From positions 1-43,620 of the forward strand of contig BGZN01000010.1 in NCBI GenBank assembly GCA_003864455.1: 43,620 nt of DNA, written 5' to 3'. The notes under the pieces are model-generated. The model made no database searches, had not been told where the DNA came from, and saw only the letters and a program-made list of their open reading frames with translations. This stretch comes from Candidatus Termititenax aidoneus. GTDB taxonomy: Bacteria > Margulisbacteria > Termititenacia > Termititenacales > Termititenacaceae. This document shows, one piece after another, positions 15,610 to 23,750 of the stretch (position 1 is the first letter of the stretch; each line of letters opens with the position of its first letter). A program made the translations under genes and the position numbers.

Positions 15610-15933
15610 CTACTGCAAATCCTTAAACAGTTTTGGATAATCCATTCTGCCGTCCGTGATGTGATAAACAAAAATAATATCCTCGATTAAACGATAAACA
15701 CAAAGATAATTTCCGCAAACAAGCATTCGGTATTCTTGCGCTTTCAAGATTTCATCACGACAAGCCAGTCCCAACTTGGGATGCTTTAACAAATGAGCCA
15801 AAGCTTGATAAATCTTATCCGTGATTTTACGCGCAGAGCTTGCACCGGCCAAACGCCAATGCACGACGGCGATTTCTTCCAGTTCTTGCTGTGCCGGCGG
15901 CAAAATTTGCAGTTTAAGATTTTTTCCGCGCAT
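15610..15933 (-). CDS. RelE/ParE-superfamily toxin
   Basis: A 107-residue protein: LQILPPAQQELEEIAVVHWR, KITDKIYQALAHLLKHPKLG, EYRMLVCGNYLCVYRLIEDI, followed by VYHITDGRMDYPKLF. This is a RelE/ParE fold. The ATG at 15933 lies inside the 3' end of the upstream antitoxin (20-bp overlap), which makes the pair translationally coupled. Whether it targets ribosome-bound mRNA (RelE) or gyrase (ParE) cannot be told from the sequence. Confidence 0.88.
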   Translation of the reverse strand: MRGKNLKLQILPPAQQELEEIAVVHWRLAGASSARKITDKIYQALAHLLKHPKLGLACRDEILKAQEYRMLVCGNYLCVYRLIEDIIFVYHITDGRMDYPKLFKDLQ

Positions 15934-16186
15934 AGATTTTTTCCAGCCGGGCTTGGGATTGTTCCGGTGTATAAACTGGCGCTCCGGCCAGACGAAATTG
16001 TTCGGCAGCTTCAACTTTATTGCGCAGGCGCAAGGTCTCCTCGCGTTTTTCAAAAGCTTCGATACTCATCACTACCAGATCGCCTTCACCGTTTTTAGTA
16101 ATATAAATTGGCTCATGGGTAGCTAAAGCCAGCGCGGAAATCGTGCCGTAATCATTGCGCAGACAAGTGGAAGATTTAATTAACAT
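15914..16186 (-). CDS. Phd/YefM-type antitoxin
   Basis: A 90-residue protein beginning MLIKSSTCLRNDYGTISALA with EPIYITKNGEGDLVVMSIEAFEK split across the usual Phd/YefM strand-helix motif. The start at 16186 follows AAGGAG at good spacing; the longer frame to 16279 would overlap recF. It should bind the toxin encoded downstream and repress the pair. It is inserted directly after recF. Confidence 0.88.
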   Translation of the reverse strand: MLIKSSTCLRNDYGTISALALATHEPIYITKNGEGDLVVMSIEAFEKREETLRLRNKVEAAEQFRLAGAPVYTPEQSQARLEKIYARKKS

Positions 16187-16256
16187 CTTTTGCTCCTTTA
16201 CCGTATAAATTATTCTATTAATATTATAGCATAATTCTACAATAAAAAACCTTTGC

Positions 16257-17333
16257 CTAGACCAGTCTGCCATTTTCAAGCTTAATAATCCGCATATCTT
16301 TTAATAACTCCGGCGCAAAACGTCCGGTGTCTGTAACTGTAAAAATTTTCTGGCTGCGCGGAGCGATAGCGGCAATAATTTTATTCAGGCGGACTAAATC
16401 CAGCTCCAGCAAAACATCATCGATTAGAACGATTGGCGGATCGTCCAGTTTTTGCCTTTTGATTTTGGCTTCGGCGCATTTAAACGCTATCGAGATCAGC
16501 CGTTTTTGCCCCTGCGAACAAAATTCTGCGGCTTTGTTTTCGTCCAGATAGACCTCAAAATCATCGGTGTGCGGACCGAAATGTGTGCGGCCAAAACGCA
16601 AATCTTCCGCGCGCGAACTTTGCAGCACTTCGAGATTTTTTTGTTTGTCGCTCAAAGTTTTCGTTTTATATTTCAAGGTCAACTGACCCGCAAAACCCAT
16701 AGCGTTGTAAAACTGTGCGGTTTCGCGCGCGAAAAACTCCAAATATTCCTGCCGCTTGAGCTTAACTTGTGCGGCACAGTCCGCCAGTTGCGCGTCCCAG
16801 ACCGACAAATCTCCGCTCTGGCCATTGCGCATATTTTTTAGCAGCTCATTGCGCTGTTTCAGCGCGCGGACATAGATTTGCAGAGCGCGGCAGTATTCCG
16901 GCTCGGCCTGCGAGATTACAATATCGAGATATTTGCGCCGTTGCACCGGCTGGCCGTGAATGATTTCCAGATCCGAGGGCAGGAAAAGCACGCTGTTCAC
17001 CCGGCCGAGTAATTCCGAAGCGCGGCTCAAAGTTTCTTCATTGATTTTTATCACGCGTCCCGCGCCGCGCTCCTGCCGCAAAGCAACGGTCAGCGACGGG
17101 CGTTGAGCGAAGTCGAAACGCCCGTTAATTGCAAAACCCGGCTGGCCGTAACGAATACATTTATTCAGGCCGTTCACGATTTTCGAGCGGCTCGTAGCTA
17201 GAATATCTATAGCTTCCAGCACATTGGTCTTACCGGCGCCGTTTGTCCCGACGATTAAATTATTGTCCGCGAAATCCAGCGTCGCGTTTTCGTAATTGCG
17301 GAAATTCAGGAGCCAAAGACGCGTAATTTTCAT
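16257..17333 (-). CDS. recF: RecF recombination and replication-repair ATPase
   Basis: A 358-residue SMC-like ATPase. Walker A is GTNGAGKTN, the signature is FCSQGQKRLISIAFKCAEA split around residue 275, and Walker B is PPIVLIDDVLLELD. The C-terminal VTDTGRFAPELLKDMRIIKL is typical. It loads RecA at gaps with RecO and RecR. It belongs to the usual origin cluster, but dnaN, which normally precedes it, is not present here. Its last 100 bp has a diverged second copy at 15308-15411. Confidence 0.96.
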   Translation of the reverse strand: MKITRLWLLNFRNYENATLDFADNNLIVGTNGAGKTNVLEAIDILATSRSKIVNGLNKCIRYGQPGFAINGRFDFAQRPSLTVALRQERGAGRVIKINEETLSRASELLGRVNSVLFLPSDLEIIHGQPVQRRKYLDIVISQAEPEYCRALQIYVRALKQRNELLKNMRNGQSGDLSVWDAQLADCAAQVKLKRQEYLEFFARETAQFYNAMGFAGQLTLKYKTKTLSDKQKNLEVLQSSRAEDLRFGRTHFGPHTDDFEVYLDENKAAEFCSQGQKRLISIAFKCAEAKIKRQKLDDPPIVLIDDVLLELDLVRLNKIIAAIAPRSQKIFTVTDTGRFAPELLKDMRIIKLENGRLV

Positions 17334-17394
17334 AAGTATGTTATTATAACGGAAAATTTTTGCAACACCACAATAAAACTAACGATAAGGGTTT

Positions 17395-17868
17395 ATGCAA
17401 ACCAAAATACTAGCGGAACAAATTCGGGGAATTTGGCGGAAGATTAAGCCAGACGAATACGTGCATCTGGTCGGAACTACGTGCAGGCTTGAGAACATTA
17501 CCCAGATGCTGAAATTAACCTTTTCTCCTCAAGCTTACACTTTGTTTTTCTTTTTTTATGGAAATGCTCCTTATGATCGGGTTATGAGCCTGTTGTATAA
17601 GCTATATGATTACGCCGAAAGCGGCGAAAATCCGCAACTGACCGACAAAATGGAGCGGACCATACTTTCTCTACACAAAGCGTTACACGAATTAAAAGTG
17701 TATCTTGTCGAATATATGTACAAAGACGATCTCGCAACACCGACAGAACGACAAACTCTGCTGGCGGAACTGGACCAGAAAATCCAAGAGCTTCAAATCA
17801 GACAAAGCCTCGCCGCAACATTAGAGCTTCTGCACAGCTTGCTGGATTTCAATCATTTTTTAAGGTAA
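17395..17868 (+). CDS. Hypothetical helical protein
   Basis: A 157-residue protein starting MQTKILAEQIRGIWRKIKPD. It is largely helical by composition, with LFFFFYGNAPYDRVMSLLYK in the middle and a leucine- and glutamine-rich C-terminal segment (LAELDQKIQELQIRQSLAA) that could form a coiled coil. No family recognised. It diverges from recF, and its end overlaps the end of the WalJ-like gene on the other strand by 16 bp. The start ATG has only a weak ribosome site (ataaggg). Confidence 0.6.
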   Translation: MQTKILAEQIRGIWRKIKPDEYVHLVGTTCRLENITQMLKLTFSPQAYTLFFFFYGNAPYDRVMSLLYKLYDYAESGENPQLTDKMERTILSLHKALHELKVYLVEYMYKDDLATPTERQTLLAELDQKIQELQIRQSLAATLELLHSLLDFNHFLR

Positions 17869-18677
17869 GCCGTCGCCGCGGACAGCGGCCAGCGCAAATG
17901 CTCGCTGCAGCGGCCTTCCGGCGCCAGCAAAATTTTGACAGTTTCCGCCGCTTGTTTTTTTTGCAAAGCGGCGCGGATAATTTTTTCCACAAAGACATGA
18001 TGATTGCAGTCTTTGCTGATATGCGCCAGCATAATCGCGCGGGTTTTGCGAGAGGTTTCGCCGCGTACCACGCGCTCGACAATACGCGCCGCCTGCTCAT
18101 TGGAGAGATGTCCCTGGTCGCTCAAATTGCGCTCGATGACCTGCGCCGGACGCCGTGAAGTTTTTTCGCGCAGCACATCGTGATTGGCCTCGAGGAACAA
18201 AAAATCGCAGTCGTGAATATCTCTGTAAATACGCTCCGGCAGCGCGCCGAGATCGGTGAAATAAGCCGCGCGAAAACCGCCGTGTTCAAATAAAAACCCC
18301 GTGTTGCCGGCCTCGTCATGCGGCACTTGAAAAGTCTTGATTTTCAGCTTGCCAAAATTTTCTTTTTCCCGAAAAAAATTTATCCGGCAGTCCGTCAAAT
18401 CATACCCGAGTTTTTGCGCCTCGGCGTGGGTTGCCCGGGTCAGCCAGATCGGAGTGCGGTATTTTCGCGCCAGTTTTCCGGCGCTTTTGATATGGTCGCC
18501 GTGCGCATGCGTGATCAGCAGGCGGCCTATGTTTTCGGGAGAAATATTTTTTTCCAGCAGGCGTTCTTCGATTCTCTTGAGCGGAATGCCGGCGTCGATA
18601 AGCAGGGTCTCGCCACCCAAAATCAAGAGCGAACTGTTGCCGCTGCTGCCGGACGCCAGACTGCAAAACTCGAACAT
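17853..18677 (-). CDS. walJ: WalJ/YycJ-type metallo-beta-lactamase-fold hydrolase
   Basis: A 274-residue protein: FCSLASGSSGNSSLLILGGE at the start is the YycJ/WalJ signature. The metal site THAHGDHIKS (HxHxDH), the later PHDEAGNTGF and DLGALPE, and LEANHD and LSNEQAA are in place. The family is a 5'-3' exonuclease-like group linked to DNA processing and cell-wall regulation in Firmicutes. Its ATG overlaps the stop of the upstream secreted protein by one base (TAATG), so the two are coupled. Confidence 0.88.
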   Translation of the reverse strand: MFEFCSLASGSSGNSSLLILGGETLLIDAGIPLKRIEERLLEKNISPENIGRLLITHAHGDHIKSAGKLARKYRTPIWLTRATHAEAQKLGYDLTDCRINFFREKENFGKLKIKTFQVPHDEAGNTGFLFEHGGFRAAYFTDLGALPERIYRDIHDCDFLFLEANHDVLREKTSRRPAQVIERNLSDQGHLSNEQAARIVERVVRGETSRKTRAIMLAHISKDCNHHVFVEKIIRAALQKKQAAETVKILLAPEGRCSEHLRWPLSAATAYLKK

Positions 18678-19273
18678 TAAAACGCGATACGGCCGTCTAA
18701 AAAATAGTTCGGCTTGGCGATTGGCGAATTTTTTTCTCTCAAGACCAGCTCAGGGCCGTACGCGCAGACTAGAATATTGTCGATAAGCTCCGGCAGCGCG
18801 TTGACTTTGCGGGTTTGCACGATTAGGCCGGGGTAATAGTACATGCGCCGCATAATTTTGTCGCCGGCGTGATCCTTGTAATTGTATTCGCTGATATCCT
18901 GCGGCATGCCGTAAAGCACTTTCATTTCGAGAATGCCGTCGGTCGGCCGCAAGCCGGCGCCAGTCTCGTAAATAATTTTGTCCGAATAGCCGGCCGCCAT
19001 ATTGCCGGTGTACAGCCCGACCGCAATCACTTCTTTATTTTCGTTAAAATAAAAATAGATGCGGTTCTCCGGCTGCTGCGCCAGAAAAACCTGCGTTTTG
19101 TCGTTGACATTGAGCGGATAGGGCAGGCCTGTGATTTCCTGTTTACCCCATTTGCCGACAAAAGGATATTTTTGCGCGACATCGTCAAAAGTCTCGCCGA
19201 CAGAGATGCCGCCGATAGAAGTTTCGGCGCTCAGCCAGACTGCCAGCGCTAAACAGAAAAATATTTTTTTCAT
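18677..19273 (-). CDS. Secreted protein of unknown function
   Basis: A 198-residue protein with an N-terminal signal peptide (MKKIFFCLALAVWLSAETS). The mature part has GISVGETFDDVAQKYPFVG, a repeat-like unit common in small exported proteins, and a second half with VLYGMPQDISEYNYKDHAGD. No enzymatic motif seen. The start at 19273 is chosen because the longer open frame overlaps tyrA on the opposite strand and lacks a signal sequence. It is coupled to walJ by stop/start overlap. Confidence 0.7.
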   Translation of the reverse strand: MKKIFFCLALAVWLSAETSIGGISVGETFDDVAQKYPFVGKWGKQEITGLPYPLNVNDKTQVFLAQQPENRIYFYFNENKEVIAVGLYTGNMAAGYSDKIIYETGAGLRPTDGILEMKVLYGMPQDISEYNYKDHAGDKIMRRMYYYPGLIVQTRKVNALPELIDNILVCAYGPELVLREKNSPIAKPNYFLDGRIAF

Positions 19274-19354
19274 CGCCTGAATTATAACACAGCCTTCCGC
19301 CGCCGCCAGACCTATCCATTTGTTTTTCGCTTTTTTTCTCCTTATAATAAGCGC

Positions 19355-20188
19355 ATGTTTCAAAAAGTCGCTTTCATCGGGCTGGGGCTGATTGGCGGCT
19401 CTATTGCCCGCGCCATACGCCAAAAATATCCGGCCGCCTGGATCGCCGCCAAAACCGCGTCGTCCAAAACTTTGGCCTACGCTTACGACAGCGGCATCGT
19501 GCAGGAAACGCCGGGCAATATTGTCGCGCTGTGCCGCGACGCCGATTTGATAATCATCGCCACGCCAATCGAGCTAATCGCCGCTTATGTGAAACAAATT
19601 TACGCGGTGGCCAAACCTGGCGCGATTATCATCGACACCGGCTCGACCAAAAGCCAGATCGTCGGAGCGCTCAAAAAATACTCCGCTAAATTTATCGGCT
19701 GCCACCCGATGTTTGGCAGCGAAAAAACCGGTATCGCGCACTCCTCGGCGGATCTGCTGCAAGGCGCGCGCATTATTTTCACGCCGTACAAAGACACGCC
19801 GCGCGGCAAATTGCTGGCCGTTTTGCAATTTTTTAAGTCGCTCGGCGCGCGCCCCTGCAAAGCCGACGCCCGTGAACACGACGCTGCGGTCGCGGCCGTT
19901 TCACACACGCCGTATTTTAACGCCGTCGCCCTGCTGCAAATGGCCGACAACGACACCAAACGCGCTCTGGCCGCGACCGGTTTTCAATCCTGCACGCGCG
20001 TCGCAGAATCCGATCCTCTGTGGGGCGTGGAAGTAGCACGCAGCAACCGCCGCGAAATACTACGGCATCTAAAAAAACTGCAGCGCGAAATTTCCTGGCT
20101 CGAACAACTGATCGGCCGCGGCGACTACAAAGGCCTCAAAGAATATCTCGAATTTAGCCGGCAAATCAGGAGGAGTATTTACAGATGA
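19355..20188 (+). CDS. tyrA: Prephenate/arogenate dehydrogenase
   Basis: A 277-residue oxidoreductase. The NAD(P)-binding loop is VAFIGLGLIGGSIARAIRQ, followed by DLIIIATPIELI, DTGSTKSQI and the substrate-site motif GCHPMFGSEKTG. HTPYFNAVAL supplies the helical dimerisation part. It converts prephenate (or arogenate) to the tyrosine precursor. No ACT domain is present. Its stop overlaps the murG start in ATGA, so both are one operon. Confidence 0.93.
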   Translation: MFQKVAFIGLGLIGGSIARAIRQKYPAAWIAAKTASSKTLAYAYDSGIVQETPGNIVALCRDADLIIIATPIELIAAYVKQIYAVAKPGAIIIDTGSTKSQIVGALKKYSAKFIGCHPMFGSEKTGIAHSSADLLQGARIIFTPYKDTPRGKLLAVLQFFKSLGARPCKADAREHDAAVAAVSHTPYFNAVALLQMADNDTKRALAATGFQSCTRVAESDPLWGVEVARSNRREILRHLKKLQREISWLEQLIGRGDYKGLKEYLEFSRQIRRSIYR

Positions 20189-21147
20189 AAGTTTGTTTTT
20201 CCTGCGGCGGCACTGGCGGACACATTTATCCAGCTCTGGCTATTGCGGACAAATTTGCGGAGCGTTTTTTTATCGGGTCAAACCGGCTGGAAAAAACGCT
20301 GGCGCCGCAGGCCGGTCATAAATTTTACGAAATACCGGCCAGCAGCCGTGATCCGCGCGCGGTCATAGCCGGATTTTATCAAGCTCTAAAAATCCTCGCG
20401 CGCGAAAAGCCAGCTATTGTTATAGCGACCGGCGGCTATGTTACCGTGCCGGTCATTTTAGCGGCCAAATTGCTCGGCAAAAAAGTCTATTTACAGGAAC
20501 AAAACATTTTACCCGGCCGCGTTAATCGATACTTAAGCCGCCTCGCTGCCAAAGTTTTTGTCGCTTTTGCCGGAGCAGCCAGGTATTTTCCTAGAAATAA
20601 AGCGGTATTAACCGGAAATCCAGTCCGCAAAGACATACTTAACGTAAGTTTTTCGCCAAACAACACGAAAATTCTAGTTTTTGGCGGGTCATTGTCCGCA
20701 AACAGTATTAACAAGGCCATAAATGAACTTAAAACCAATAAAGCGCTACTTGACAACATTGTGCATTTAGACGGAACAAATTACGAGCACGATATGGCAA
20801 ATTTGTACAGCCAGACTAAACTATGTGTTTGCCGCGCCGGAGCGACAACTTTGTCCGAACTGGCGGCCATAGGTTTGCCTTCTATATTGATACCCTATCC
20901 GTACGCCGCGGACAATCATCAAGAATTTAACGCGCGGTATTTTGAGGAGCGCGGCGCGGCCGTTCTTATGCTCGACAAAGATTTGACCGCCGCTTCGCTA
21001 GCCGACGCGATTGCCAAGATCAACAATCCCGAAACACTGACCAGAATGTCCAACGCTGCCAAAACTTTGCATTTCAAGAACGCCGCGGAAAAAATAAAAC
21101 ATTTTATTGAGAAAACTTCTGTTGACAAAAAGAATAAAATTGAATAA
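20185..21147 (+). CDS. murG: MurG, lipid II-forming N-acetylglucosamine transferase
   Basis: A 320-residue GT-B glycosyltransferase: CFSCGGTGGHIYPALAIADK at the start, GGYVTVPVILAAKLLGKKVY, EQNILPGRVNRYLS, LTGNPVRKDI, and the donor-binding CRAGATTLSELAAIGLPSIL and PYAADNHQEFNA. It adds GlcNAc to lipid I at the membrane, so the cell makes peptidoglycan. It is slightly shorter than the usual 350-360 residues, missing part of the linker between domains. The stretch around 20600-20840 is more AT-rich than its flanks. Confidence 0.93.
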   Translation: MKVCFSCGGTGGHIYPALAIADKFAERFFIGSNRLEKTLAPQAGHKFYEIPASSRDPRAVIAGFYQALKILAREKPAIVIATGGYVTVPVILAAKLLGKKVYLQEQNILPGRVNRYLSRLAAKVFVAFAGAARYFPRNKAVLTGNPVRKDILNVSFSPNNTKILVFGGSLSANSINKAINELKTNKALLDNIVHLDGTNYEHDMANLYSQTKLCVCRAGATTLSELAAIGLPSILIPYPYAADNHQEFNARYFEERGAAVLMLDKDLTAASLADAIAKINNPETLTRMSNAAKTLHFKNAAEKIKHFIEKTSVDKKNKIE

Positions 21148-21168
21148 AATTGAATCGGGTGGTTAATT

Positions 21169-21402
21169 ATGGCTAAAACGATAACTCTGCGGGTAGATGA
21201 CGCTGCTTATGGTCTTTTTAAGACCGCGGCTGACGGCGACCGCCGGACTATTTCTAATTATATTGAACATGCGGCACTGCATTATACTCTGGACAACGAA
21301 TTTGTCGACGACAGTGAAATGGAGTGGATTAACTCGCGCGCCAAAGATTTAAAACGCAGCCTGGCGGACATTCAGCAAGGCAGGTATCATTTCGTTGACT
21401 GA
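21169..21402 (+). CDS. RHH-type antitoxin (RelB/CopG-like)
   Basis: A 77-residue protein: ITLRVDDAAYGLFKTAADGD, RRTISNYIEHAALHY form a ribbon-helix-helix. The acidic C-terminal half (VDDSEMEWINSRAKDLKRSL) would wrap the toxin. It precedes and overlaps the toxin gene by 8 bp and is inserted between murG and the rpmH operon. Confidence 0.85.
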   Translation: MAKTITLRVDDAAYGLFKTAADGDRRTISNYIEHAALHYTLDNEFVDDSEMEWINSRAKDLKRSLADIQQGRYHFVD

Positions 21403-21667
21403 ATATAGAATTGCGGAAACAAATTCTTTCTGCCAAAAAATAATCTCTAAAAAATTTTCGGCTTTGCAGAACAAACTGCGAACTTATGTTTACCCGATTT
21501 TAAAACGCAATCCGTATTGCGGCCCAAATATCAAGAAACTGAAAGGCGCGGAATATAAAAGTGTTTTTCGGTATCGGTTGGGCAATTATCGTTTGTTTTA
21601 TAAAATAGCCTCGGACAGCGCGGTCATTTTTATTTTGGACATTGCCCACCGCCAAAACGCTTATTAG
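21395..21667 (+). CDS. RelE-family toxin
   Basis: A 90-residue toxin: CQKIISKKFSALQNKLRTYV, PILKRNPYCGPNIKKLKGAE, SVFRYRLGNYRLFYKIASDS and FILDIAHRQNAY are the RelE-type core and conserved C-terminal strand. Translation seems to start at TTG 21395 within the antitoxin frame. In the family such toxins cut mRNA on the ribosome. The activity is inferred. Confidence 0.88.
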   Translation: MTEYRIAETNSFCQKIISKKFSALQNKLRTYVYPILKRNPYCGPNIKKLKGAEYKSVFRYRLGNYRLFYKIASDSAVIFILDIAHRQNAY

Positions 21668-21670
21668 TAA

Positions 21671-21700
21671 TTGACGGAAAGTTTTTTCTGCCTATATAAT
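21671..21700 (+). promoter_or_regulatory. Promoter of the rpmH operon
   Basis: TTGACG at 21671-21676 and TATAAT at 21695-21700 with an 18-bp spacer lie 26 bp before the rpmH ATG. AAGGAG follows at a good distance from the ATG. Confidence 0.65.
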
Positions 21701-21726
21701 GAAGCCACTAAACAAGGAGAACAAAA

Positions 21727-21864
21727 ATGACGAAGCGCACCTTTCAGCCCAAAGCTTTGCGGGAAAAACGCAAAAAAGGTTTTTTAGCACGCATGGGCAC
21801 GGCTAACGGCAGAAATGTCGTCCGCCGCCGGCGCGCCAAGAGCAGAAAGCGTTTAGCTGTCTAG
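21727..21864 (+). CDS. rpmH: Ribosomal protein bL34
   Basis: A 45-residue basic protein: [45 protein letters not shown]. This is L34 of the large ribosomal subunit, with the usual KRTFQP start and the GFLARM core. The ATG follows AAGGAG. It is the first gene of rpmH-rnpA-yidD-yidC-khpB-mnmE. Confidence 0.97.
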   Translation: MTKRTFQPKALREKRKKGFLARMGTANGRNVVRRRRAKSRKRLAV

Positions 21865-21869
21865 GCTGC

Positions 21870-22190
21870 GTGTTCCCGACGCTGACCAGGCAGGCCGATT
21901 TTGCGGCCGTTTACGCGGGACAAAAACAGGTCAGCAAAAATTTTGTGCTTTTTTATTTACCCCACGCAGAATTCCGCTATGCGGTAGTGGCCTCGAAAAA
22001 GACTATCGGCAACGCCGTGCAGCGCAACCGAGCTAAACGTCTTTTGCGGGAATTATTACGGGCAGTTGCCGCGCGAAAAAAGCCGATGGGTGATTTGATT
22101 CTCGTCGCGCGCGCCGGAATATTGAAAAATAAATTTGCGGCTATGCAGGCCGAGTTGGAACAATGCTTAAAAAACTGGTTGTCCGTTTAA
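21870..22190 (+). CDS. rnpA: Ribonuclease P protein component
   Basis: A 106-residue basic protein: FPTLTRQADFAAVYAGQKQV, AVVASKKTIGNAVQRNRAKR carries the RNR motif, LLRELLRAV follows. It assists the RNA subunit in tRNA 5' maturation. Translation begins at GTG 21870, 5 nt past the rpmH stop. Its end overlaps yidD. Confidence 0.95.
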   Translation: MFPTLTRQADFAAVYAGQKQVSKNFVLFYLPHAEFRYAVVASKKTIGNAVQRNRAKRLLRELLRAVAARKKPMGDLILVARAGILKNKFAAMQAELEQCLKNWLSV

Positions 22191-22372
22191 TCCGGATTTA
22201 TCAATTTTTTAGCCAGCGTCTGCCGTGGCGGGTTTGCCGGTTTTATCCGACCTGCTCGGAGTATATGATTTTGAGTTTGGAGAAATACGGCCTGGCGCAC
22301 GGCCTCTGGCGCGGCTTAAAAAGGATCTCGCGCTGCCGCCCTGGACAGCCGGGCGGTGAAGATTGGCCGTAA
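22163..22372 (+). CDS. yidD: YidD membrane protein insertion efficiency factor
   Basis: A 69-residue protein: LIRIYQFFSQRLPWRVCRFY, PTCSEYMILSLEKYGLAHGL, RISRCRPGQPGG. The CRFYPTCSEY and RCRP(x)PGG motifs define YidD. It supports YidC-dependent insertion at the inner membrane. The start overlaps rnpA by 28 bp, the usual arrangement. Confidence 0.95.
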   Translation: MLKKLVVRLIRIYQFFSQRLPWRVCRFYPTCSEYMILSLEKYGLAHGLWRGLKRISRCRPGQPGGEDWP

Positions 22373-22403
22373 GTTTTATATTATTATAGAAAGGAGAGTG
22401 AAA

Positions 22404-23165
22404 ATGAATAATTTTTTTATTGAAGTCTTAAAGTTTTTTGGCGCAAATCTCAACTATGGTCTGGCGATCATTTTGCTGACCGTGCTGATCAAGCTCATTT
22501 TTTGGCCGCTGACCGCCAAGCAATTTGAGTCTATGGCGGCGATGCGCAAAATTCAGCCCAAGCTCAAGGAGTTGCAGGAGAAATACCGCAGCGACGCGCA
22601 GACCTTACAGAAAAAAATGCTGGAGCTGTACAAAACGCACAACATGAATCCTCTGTCCGGCTGTCTGCCTATGCTGATCCAACTGCCGATTTTGTTCGCG
22701 CTGTACGCCGCCTTGAATTCCGTGGCGTTCATCAATCTGGACGGCGGCAAAGATTTTTTGTGGATCAACGATATTTCCTTTAAAGAAACCCAGGATTTTG
22801 CCGTGTTTCAACGGGAAAATCAGCGCGGAATTTCTGACACACGCGAAACCCGGGAAAAAGCGCTGGCCAATATCATCGTGAAAAAACAATACTCCGGCAC
22901 GAACACCAAGTTGCCGGTAGCAGCGCCGCTGCTGGCGATTTTCGTGGCTTTGACTACGTATTTCAGCCAGAAAACTATGGGCATGGATAAAGAGCAGGAA
23001 AAAATGATGCTGATGATGCCTTTTGTGATGCTGATCGTCTGTTTGAATTTGAGCGCTGGCATTTCGATTTATTTGCTCGTGTCCAATTTATTCGCCGGCC
23101 TGCAGCAAGTGTACATGCTGAGAAAACTGCCGCCGCGTACGCTTGACGTAAAACAAATTAAGTAA
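22404..23165 (+). CDS. yidC: YidC/Oxa1 membrane protein insertase
   Basis: A 253-residue insertase with the family core: NYGLAIILLTVLIKLIFWPL, KQFESMAAMRKIQPKLKELQ, PLSGCLPMLIQLPILFALYA, and two further membrane segments near 180-240. The large periplasmic domain of Gram-negative YidC is absent, so it is the short form. An ATG at 22404 follows AAGGAG; a longer frame overlaps yidD. A 45-residue insert between membrane segments (KETQDFAVFQRENQRGISDT) is notable. Confidence 0.93.
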   Translation: MNNFFIEVLKFFGANLNYGLAIILLTVLIKLIFWPLTAKQFESMAAMRKIQPKLKELQEKYRSDAQTLQKKMLELYKTHNMNPLSGCLPMLIQLPILFALYAALNSVAFINLDGGKDFLWINDISFKETQDFAVFQRENQRGISDTRETREKALANIIVKKQYSGTNTKLPVAAPLLAIFVALTTYFSQKTMGMDKEQEKMMLMMPFVMLIVCLNLSAGISIYLLVSNLFAGLQQVYMLRKLPPRTLDVKQIK

Positions 23166-23177
23166 AGGAGAAAATTT

Positions 23178-23750
23178 ATGTTTGGAATTTTTGGCAAAAA
23201 AGAAGAAGCGCCCGATGAAGCCGTGGTTAGCAACGGCGCGGAAAGGCCGCAGCGTGAAACCCTGGAAATTACTCCGGCGGTTACGGACAGCGCGCGCTTG
23301 ACCCTGCTCGACATCTTGAAAACGATGGGTTTGAATGTTGATGTCGTCGTGAAAGACAGCCGCGAAAATACTATTGCGCTGGAAATCACCGGCGCGGAAG
23401 ATCTGGGCATTGTGATCGGCAAAGCCGGCAGCACTTTGCAGGCCTTGCAGTTGCTGTTGTCCAATATTTTGAGCCGCAAATATCAGAAAAAAGCTTTTGT
23501 GCATCTGGACGCCAACGATTACAAAGTCAAGCAGGAGCAGGCCATTATCGCCGCGGCTAATGACGCCGCCGATGTCGCCGAGCGCGAAAATGTCCAGATC
23601 GTGCTGGACCCGATGTCCGCCGCGGAAAGACGCCTCGTGCATACCACGCTGCAAAATCGCCCCGCTGTGGAAACTTTCAGCCGCGGTATGGGACGCACGC
23701 GTCAGGTGGTCGTTTCGCCCAAAGGTTTTAAAAAAGAAAAAAGTGAATAA
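23178..23750 (+). CDS. khpB: KhpB/Jag RNA-binding protein (KH and R3H domains)
   Basis: A 190-residue protein. The KH domain includes ALEITGAEDLGIVIGKAGST; the R3H domain includes the SAAERRLVHTTLQNRPAVET motif. The short acidic N-terminus MFGIFGKKEEAPDE stands in for the Jag_N domain of Gram-positive forms. It probably binds RNA with KhpA and affects cell envelope genes. Lies between yidC and mnmE as usual; overlaps mnmE by 8 bp. Confidence 0.92.
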   Translation: MFGIFGKKEEAPDEAVVSNGAERPQRETLEITPAVTDSARLTLLDILKTMGLNVDVVVKDSRENTIALEITGAEDLGIVIGKAGSTLQALQLLLSNILSRKYQKKAFVHLDANDYKVKQEQAIIAAANDAADVAERENVQIVLDPMSAAERRLVHTTLQNRPAVETFSRGMGRTRQVVVSPKGFKKEKSE

